A stretch of DNA of 64,000 nt from Parelaphostrongylus tenuis (lineage: Eukaryota > Nematoda > Chromadorea > Rhabditida > Metastrongylidae). The DNA is taken from NCBI GenBank assembly GCA_019055375.1, contig JAHQIW010006392.1, forward strand, positions 124,001-188,000, read 5' to 3'. The notes beneath the pieces are model-generated. The model had not been told where the DNA came from. It saw only the letters and a program-made list of their open reading frames with translations, and ran no database searches. Positions within the stretch are counted from its first letter, which is position 1. The number at the start of each line of letters is the position of its first letter. The position numbers and the translations under genes were made by a program. Of the stretch, positions 55,720 through 64,000 are shown one piece after another.

Positions 55720-58700
55720 CATTTCTAATGGAAATTTGTTTAGTTGAAAACGCATTTCGTTTCATGTGCACCGAAATGAAGTGCACAGTAATCATGTGCC
55801 ACTGCTTAGTATTCGTGGGGGCTAGTGTGATAAGCTTCTTATGTGTGTAATCTCCTACGTTTTTGTAACGCTGGAAATAATTTGATGTCGCGAAGAGATA
55901 TTTGGAGGCGAGAAACTTTCCATGAATACCTACGAAGCTTAGTGTTAAGCGGTGAAGACTCAGGAGCACTTTCTTTTATAGGGGCTAACATTACATCTAT
56001 CACACGTGCATCCCATCATCTCTTACTGAGTTGATTTCCTCGCATTCAGCATCCAGGTGGGACTTCGAAATTTTGCATGTGAGTTTAGTTGCTGGTTCGC
56101 GACCTCTCCGTCATGAATGTCGTTGAATACTGGTCGAGTCAGCACTTAGTGGAGTTTTGGGATAGCCTCGCTAGAGTGCTCCTACGAGAGAGAGCCGTTT
56201 TGTCTCAGACATGTATGGCAACAACTTCTCGACCCCGAGCGAAGAATGGATTGGTTAGCCCGATGCGCGACAAATCAGTGTGTGAGCAGTCTGGGGCAGC
56301 CGTTTATTGTTTAGAAAGCTTCTAATTTTCATACTGCTGTGGTTATAGCTGAATGTCGCCAGCAAAAGGATGCTGAAAGTCGCGGAAAGGAACGATATTC
56401 TTGATGTTCTTTATTTGACGTGGACATCAAATCGTTTGGAAGCTAGAAGGTCTCATTTCTTGAACTCTAACTAGCACAGTTTGCTAGGGTCTTGCAGATA
56501 TTTTTCCTACTTTGGTTAACAATTTTGAAGTGACTACGAATGTAAGCTGATAATCTATATACTTTCACTCTTTATAAAGTTTCTCAACTCCGTTCAAATG
56601 ACTTCATTTAAGCTTTGAATAGCTAAAGAACGCTTTTGAGAGACATTTTTTTGGTACTACGATATGCCTTAGTAAAGCCTGCACAAAATTCTTGTCACGA
56701 CTCCTAGTTTATTTTTTGCCCTTTCAATAGATATTTGCTTGCTGTCTTTCTTGCTTGCTAAACGACTATGTGATAGGAATTCGCTCTGATTCACGCTGAC
56801 CCCAATTTCAGGCATCGTTTGATGATCAAACATGAGAAATCTAATTCAGAGTGGTGTTCTATTTATGAACTTCATTCTATATATTGTCGCAAAAATTGAT
56901 TCCGATGAAGATGGCTACTTACAGTTCCTAGCAGATGCTCTACGCGTGGGTTCAATATATACTTACTTAGTTAGAACTTCCTTTTCGTTCTATTTTTTGA
57001 CATTTTACACGATTTATTTGTTTGTTGATGGCAGAAGAGAGAAATGATTTGCTTTGATTTTTCTTCTGTTCTCCAAAACAGCAAATGGTCTGAAAACAAT
57101 GAAGTAATAAAAGCAAAAGGTGAAATAATATCGTATTCCTGTCAGTGAAGAATTTCAAGAGGCACTTAGGGAGGTTTTTTTTGCAAACACGATCAGACAG
57201 CATATATTATGCGAACGCCTGTACTTTGTGTAGCCCAAAGTTTATCCGTATGCATATTTCGTGAAAATTTTCGGACTTGTGTATATATTGAGATGCTACT
57301 TAAAAATTATCTAAACTTCCTCATGAATGCGAATGAATGTTCGTCAGGACGGTTCCCTTAGAAGCCTAGAGTAAATTCGTCAAAAGACTTCTACATCTTC
57401 ATCACAGGCAAACACCACTTTACACGGAGTGGAGTGTGTCAGCTGGTTCGTACCAATTTCCTGAATTTTGAGTGTTCGGTCGGTTCACAATGACTCCAAA
57501 ACTGTGCCCCAAGCGAACATGTTTGAGTACTAGTCTGTTATCAGGCGACAAGCGAAGATTCAGTTTCATTCAATGGATAAGAGCTTTCACAAGAGTGCTA
57601 GTTTTCATTCTAAAGCTCAAATCTTTGGCTACTAGGTTTTGTGCTCCTTTTTTTAAACCTCCTTATGACGCTATCGCATTCAAAATAATATTACATCTTA
57701 CATCGACCATGCAATTTTGCTGTAACTTCGCCGGAAGCACGAAAAGCACATGGATGTGTAGAGGAAATCTTGCAGTATTAGAGTCATTCGTTCAACCTGG
57801 AGTTTCTTCTCTAAGCAGGAAAAAACCCCAAATTAAATAACAAAAAATAGCAGGTTTTGCTCAGCGTAATTCATACCCAAACTACTAGGCTTTACCGCTA
57901 TGTGGATAGGAATTTCACCACATGGGCGCTAAGCCACAGCGCCTTTTCCGGTGCCAGATTCACTAAACCAATACTCTCTTGATTGTTACAGCCCACCAAA
58001 GAGTTTTTCCCATAAATCAAAAACATATTTGAAATCCATGAGATTCGATCTATCGATTAGTGATACTTATATGTTGGACGGCAATGAACGAATATTAGAC
58101 CTCATTCGCTGAGCAAAAATTTTTTCATAGGAGTGTTAGTGATCGTTCGAAAGCCAAAATCTTTGGCAAAAACCAGACGTAGTCAGTTCTTCGAAATACC
58201 GCTTTATAACGTTGCAAAATCTTAAATAAACCATGTTTCACACGACTACGCTTTTATTTCTTAGCTCGCTTATATTCTGCACTACAAAACTCCCTCCTCA
58301 GACTGCGAGTACTCTATCGATAGCAGAAGTCTTGAAGAACTCAGAAATGCGTTTGCTTTTTGGAAAAGGCTTTTTTGATAACGCTGTAGGAGAAAGCAAA
58401 TTTGTGCCTCACACCGTGGCGGATGGAGCTTTTTCTCTAGACTATTAGCAATCATTCGGCAGCGTAAGTTCTAATAATTCCAACGCTGTGCTTAGTTTCT
58501 GGAAATACCGTTTCACTGCAGTGTACAGGGAAAATAAGCTCGAGTTTCATATATCAGGCGAACTTATTTATAGGCTAATCTATGCGTTGGGAGCGGGGCG
58601 GTCTATAAATGACCTAGAGTGTTGGATATGTGAGATGCAACTTTTTATTCAATTGGGATTTTCTTCCGCTTTGTAAGGAAACTTCAGATAAAATAACTTA

Positions 58701-60600
58701 CTTAAACACTTCTAAATTTTCTTTACGAATTCCTATGCTTTTGATGCTTTCAGCGAATTAAAAATGAAGGCGCGCGGAAGGTGTTAAAGATATTTTTATT
58801 TTGAATGACACAGTGTTATAGAAAGGCTTTTACGAAAAACCGGTCACGTAAAAGATTGCCAGCACTAGTATGAAAAATTCTTATCCAGCGAATGAAGTCC
58901 AATACTTTTTATTGCGGTTTAGCGCATGAGTACCGATTAGTTATTAGAAGTGTGTCCAAAGAAATAATTGTTTTCAGCGAGGAATGTTTGAAGGAGGGGC
59001 AAAATTTTATTTGCACTGTTTCAACATAACAATAAAGCCATTTTAGAAATAAATCATACCACTCAAATTTTTCTGATGTTAGCCATCGAACGCTGTTATA
59101 GCTCCCAAAAACAGCCAAAAATACATTTCTTTTAAAGGGCCGAAAAAGGGCACGGAAAATGGAAAAGTATCCTCAATGCTGCCATTACGGTAGTTGAGTG
59201 AGGCGAGACGGCGAGCAGCATGGTACAAAACGGACCACCCTTTTTTGAGGTTGATAAAGCTCAATTACATGATGTTGGAACAATATTCACGAAGCGCGAC
59301 TTCTAACGAACCAGTATTATCATAAGCACTTTCTACTCAAATAGCTTTTTTTCATTTTTATGAAAGACTTGCTTCATCACTTAAATTGATTCCACACATT
59401 ACTCTTAGAAATTGAAAAATTAGCACATATTATTTCATGAGTGCATCTTTTAGAAGGACACCGAAATAAGGCGAGCGCAACATAAGAGTCTTTTCAAGCA
59501 CAAATCCGGAAAGGTCGCCGCGAAGCCATTCAGACTCCCAGGTTTGTGCTAAGAAGATGCACAGTAATGCCATATTCAGAGCTTGATTTGATCCATCTGC
59601 TGATCAAATAAGAAAAAAATAGCCTTGACATGATTTCTTATCTCTTAGAATATTCTTACGCGACGAAGTTTTTGTTCTTCCCTGCTGTAAATTTCTTAAG
59701 TTCTCGTGAACAATAGCAGAAAAGTGCGGGTAATAGTTCAAAAGGCGAAATATTTTCAAAGAGTATCTATATCTATATAGTAGAAAGGGGTTAACTTTGT
59801 AGACAGTTATTACGGTTAACAATTGAGCTGTTACATCTTCACCAGATCCGCGATAAATCGAGTAGTTCACAGCAGTCTTTCTTCTTGCGATCTCGGTCTT
59901 CGTTTCATCAAAACAAATCAAGCAGAGAGTATCACCGCGTGAGTAAAATCCCCTCCCTCATCGCTGCATTTTCACGCAAAACTCCAGCGACGCTAAAGCC
60001 ACCTATCATCATTCGGTACTTCTGCATCCATCCAGGGCAATTCTTAGGTTAATGTTAGTTAACATTGTTCGTTTCCCCGGTCTTGTCATAACTCAGCCTA
60101 TAGCAGGCATATTGGATTACCTGACTATAGGAAAGTACACCTCCAATTCCGACATTCATTTAGTATGAATGTGAATGGTTATTAAATTGTTTTATCAATG
60201 ATCTAATATGACTCTTTCAAAATTCTTTTTTATGTATCGAAAAGGAGTTCTCGAGAACGCTACCTCGTTGTCCTTAGTTCCACTCTGCTCGATATAATGA
60301 CTACGAAGACTAACATCACAAAGAAAAGACGAGTACTGTTAAAAGTCGACTCAATCAAAGTGGCTCCACTGCAGCGAATCCGCTGAAATATCACCCTAAA
60401 ATCAACAGACTACGTATTAGCTCACCAATAAGAGCAGAATATTGATCATTCACGCTGAGGTTCAACCAAAGACGCGACTGAAGAAACCAAAAAAAATTTC
60501 TTGTAGTATGGAATTCAAGCGCTCTGGGGCAATGATGACGTGTAGGTTAGTTTGGACCTTGATGTGGTTCCTAATATTTCTTATACAGGAAACTACCAAG
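55720..60600. other. No gene recognised
   Basis: At 56880-56940 the plus strand reads IVAKIDSDEDGYLQFLADAL, which resembles a calumenin-type EF-hand start but lacks the glutamate at loop position 12 and has no recognisable partner exon. A 122-codon frame at 57472-57840 shows no domain. The rest is AT-rich. Confidence 0.35.
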
Positions 60601-60619
60601 ATGCTTGAGGAAGTGGCAA

Positions 60620-61350
60620 CTGGTGGACAGGATATCCAGCACGTCTGACGTACTTTTTGAACACTGCCTGTACAACTCATGCAAGGTCCCTGTTAGTGCG
60701 ATATGCGACCACGCACAATTGTTCTGTTGCACGTCGCAATTTGCTAAACGTGTCTCTCCGTCGCAATCGTTTCTTCCGAATCCAAAATACAGGTCAAACC
60801 AGCAACAGACTACGAAACTGCAACATGATTTTTCTTTAGTGCAGTTTCATCTTTTATGAGTGCTGAGGAGCTCCACTGTTATTCAACTACTCGGCCAATC
60901 GTCTCTGACTTCATAGACATTCATTCAAATTCCTGTTACACTGTACAATACGGTCATAAAGCAAGTTGCTCTGCTTGTGCAAAAAAGCACCGACGATACT
61001 CAATAGCGGCGTTTATATTCCCATTTCTCGTTCAGATCACATGGCACTCATTTGCTGCGGTTCTTTGACTTTCAGTTACAGTGTATGCTCAGAAATAGTT
61101 ACCTTGTCTACATAGCATCCTTCTGCAAGCTGTCGAACAATTATGCGCATATTTGCTTCTACCAAGGCCTTCATTTCATCGTTATCAAAGCAGAAGGACG
61201 TTCGTAACCTTTCATCTCTTCAACGTCGAATTCGCTGCAGCGAACTTTTCTAAACCTACGCCATATTGTGACACTTTCTTGGCATCATGTCTCAGTAGCA
61301 TTTCGACCTGTTTGCACTGTGCGTGTTCGAGTTGGATTCGTAAAAATAGA
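60620..61350 (-). pseudogene. Mariner-like transposase relic
   Basis: Minus-strand pieces in mariner order across several frames: an NLED-like segment near 61300, EALVEANMRIIVRQLAEGCY near 61110-61170 (second HTH), a VYEVRDDW segment near 60910, and LYFGFGRND near 60790. The catalytic motifs are not readable. Confidence 0.4.
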
Positions 61351-61359
61351 TTTGTCTGT

Positions 61360-63050
61360 GTCCTAAATACTATTGTAATTTTATAAATTGTAAAACTTTT
61401 CTCGGGAATGCAAACTATTCGATAATTTAACTGCACAGGATGAAATTGTATTATATCAAAAGGTTTCAAAAAAATATTGCTCAAATATTCACATGAACTG
61501 TAAAATTGCAAATCTCACATTAGTTTCTAAACGACTTGGTACATGCATTACGTACGACAGTGAAATCAGTCTAATCGAAATTTTTTACATGTGATTATTC
61601 ACCGTTACCTGGACGCAGTCCTAGTGGTAACTACTGGCCTATCTACCCGATGTTAAGTCAGTACATGGCTGCCATTACCTATGACACATCGTTTGGACGG
61701 GTAAGTATGAATGCACTTTGTATGTTGATTACCGTAAGAGTAGAGCTTACCGCATTACGCAGAGCTAGCGAAAAACTGCTACATCACAACCTTTCGTAGA
61801 AATCAAGCGTAAAAAAGCCCTCACATCAACCGTGTTTTTATTATATAAATAGTGCGCAAGTGGGCACAACATGTAAATAAATGAAATTACGATCTCTGGT
61901 CACTGTCATTTATTTGCTTTGGAATCTATCCATCGACAAATGTCGAGTACTTTTCTAATCATTTCCAAGACAGTTTAGCACAGTGGTGGTGATATCAAAG
62001 TACCCATTCCATGGTGGGGATTTCTGGATATTGGAGGACATGTCATTGAACGATTCCAGGTTTGTGTTCGAGCTATAAGCACTATTTTTCTTGGTATTTG
62101 CTGAAGTTACCAGCGAGCTCGTAGGATACATCAGAAGTGAGACGAGCTGGGAGAACCACAGCAATGAGTGTTCTTGTTTTTCGTTACCAAGCAACTGCTT
62201 GCTAACTTCCTGCAGAAAACTGGCGACTCCAAATAAGACTATCAGAGTGTGAGCACTAAAGGAAGCGATATAGCATGAGGATAATCACGATGATCACACA
62301 GGTTCAATTTAAAGACGACTGATTATCTAAATCACTCCTGCAAAGTTCGTTGTTCGATAATCCACGATATTTTCTTGATTTCTAGAGCATTTCAGTGATT
62401 TAGAACCTTATGGGCATAGGAAAATACTCTGCGTTTCCGTAATCTATATATTATCTTTATACCGTGCTCTTGAAATTTGAATAAAATTTGATTCTAAGAC
62501 ATGCATAAAATCGAAAACGCATGCATGATGGTGAAAAGGAACAAAACTTTGAAGTTCACTTAAGCTTTGAACCCGCGTATATCTCTTCGGGAACTCATGT
62601 GCTGTCCACCACACAAATCAAGGCATTCGCTTATCGCCCTCTTGAGCATATTATTTGGTCAGCAATATCATCGCAAATCACCAATCACTGAAAATCATTT
62701 ACAGAGTACAAATAGACATTGAATTTAGTTGTATTTCACGTCGTGTCTTGTCATTTAGAAAGAATAGGCAGTAAATAGTCACTTAATCTGATACTTAAAT
62801 AATAGTTTTTATTAGTAATGCAGACTTTCAGCATATGAACAACTGGAAATTTTTTGGTTTAGCCGCCTTCAGAGATTGTATGTTGATAAAAATATATATC
62901 CGATAATGATGACTGATATGCAGAATTTGAACATCAGACTGAATTGAGCCCGCATCTCACGCCTTACGCGACGTGTGCTAACCAGCACTACCGAAGCTCC
63001 TGTTTTGCTTTCTCACTTTATGCAATATAAGGAGTCGATCTATTAGCAAC
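61360..63050. other. No gene recognised
   Basis: AT-rich; no exon, RNA gene or repeat family identified. Confidence 0.4.
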
Positions 63051-63060
63051 TAACAGTCAA

Positions 63061-63112
63061 CGGCTTTAGCTCGGAAGGGGTGAAACGCAGGTTCGATTCC
63101 TGTTTGAGATAC
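63061..63112 (+). repeat. tRNA-like SINE relic (family 2)
   Basis: A perfect B-box-like GGTTCGATTCC follows GGGGTGAAACGCA, as in other family-2 heads. The A-box half is truncated and no acceptor stem forms, so this is not a tRNA gene. Confidence 0.45.
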
Positions 63113-64000
63113 GAAATTTTGTATATCACTCACCATTATCGGACTTCACCATAACTTCCAACCGTTTTTCTCTTGCGCTATTGTTTTAATCATGATAGTC
63201 TGTTTTGAACATGGTGACATATGTTGGGTCTATACCTCGTTCCTAATATCGTTGTCATCTGTGGGATGCAGGTGGCTGGCATTAACCACAGAAACATCGG
63301 CCCATTGTTTTGGAGGTCTCTAAAAGGACGCTTACAATCTTTTGGAGTCCTTTCCGCTATTCTTCTCGTGCAGCCGTCATCTGTCATTTCTCATTACTGA
63401 CCGCACCATATGCGTTCCGGGTTCGACATATATATATTTCTAGATCTTGAGACGGTGCATTTATGAAAATCTGCCCTGTGTTTTTTCGGCTAGACGTTCA
63501 GAATGCTGATTAAGTTTCGTAACGCTTTATTCTCAAGTGCACTTCGTGTAGTGCACAAATTTCTTGAGGTTGAAATGGCACTTCACGACTCTGTTGCATA
63601 ATAGAGCGCTGAGAAGACTGTCGAATTAAAAAAGTGAGCACGGAATTTTGGTTTTGTTAGCTAGCTAGTCACCTCAATAAGAGACAAAAAAGAATGGTGT
63701 AAAGCTCATCAATATCACCTCGTTTTATGGCAAGATTTCGTGGAGATTCCACATTAGCCCATCAGGGCTTGTAGCAGGACGTTTAGTCGCAAAAGTTGCT
63801 ATGGCATTTCTTCAGACTGAAGGGTCCTTGAGCTGCTTCATACTGCAAATGTCTTCTGTACGTCGTTTCTCCTATCACTCGTATTTGGACCAAGCATTTA
63901 ATCAGCGGTATTGTAGAGATGCGGTCCTAACTTTTTGTTTAATGTACAGAGGCGAGTTCAGTATGAGTTTCAGATCTTTCAAAAACCACTTCTTGCCCAC
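63113..64000. other. No gene recognised
   Basis: Short frames only. The sequence runs off the window. Confidence 0.4.

Noticed and set aside
63061..63112. Candidate tRNA gene with GGTTCGATTCC
   Set aside because: Only the B-box half is tRNA-like. No acceptor or anticodon stem forms, and the context matches family-2 SINE heads.
1..64000. CRISPR arrays, bacterial operons or terminators
   Set aside because: No regularly spaced short repeats or prokaryotic gene structure; the window is eukaryotic.

Overview
This is nuclear DNA from a multicellular animal, most likely a strongylid-type nematode (hookworm or relative). It is AT-rich and intron-bearing. Its repeats include a nematode-style RTE retrotransposon, a Penelope-like element, many mariner relics and tRNA-derived SINEs. 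There is no bacterial operon, and most open frames are short and non-coding. The species call is an inference.

The only gene I can assemble with confidence is a plus-strand PP2A regulatory subunit of the B'' (PR72/PPP2R3) family. Twelve exons between 36145 and 51156 join in phase to about 425 codons and a stop; the extreme N-terminal exon or exons are not found. The last three exons of a second, paralogous copy lie at 5302-5945, with identical exon lengths and splice phases. They sit in a large direct segmental duplication: about 1-11385 (continuing off the left edge) pairs with about 44112-53105. The copies differ by large insertions: about 3.5 kb at 7.54-11.05 kb in copy 1, about 1.1 kb at 46.0-47.09 kb in copy 2, and an RTE fragment near 44.4-45.0 kb.

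Between the two copies lies an imperfect inverted duplication, left arm about 11556-17085 and right arm about 26270-29345. Both arms carry a Penelope-like element end with a GIY-YIG domain, a tRNA-like SINE and a mariner-related foldback element. Only the left arm holds a 3.3 kb RTE retrotransposon (12805-16143), flanked by a 12-nt target duplication and absent from the matching site in the right arm.

The most unusual system is a family of short foldback elements at about 20.6-21.4, 31.6-32.1, 34.2-34.8 and 55.1-55.7 kb. Their inverted arms each carry a type-I hammerhead self-cleaving ribozyme motif, so one locus has ribozymes on both strands. I find ten motifs; three keep every conserved core nucleotide. 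The rest of the window holds decayed mariner, RTE and SINE copies, one exon with a lustrin-type cysteine domain on the minus strand (19.8-20.0 kb), and long stretches with nothing I can identify, mainly 21.5-23.5, 29.4-31.5, 42-44, 55.7-60.4 and 61.4-64 kb.
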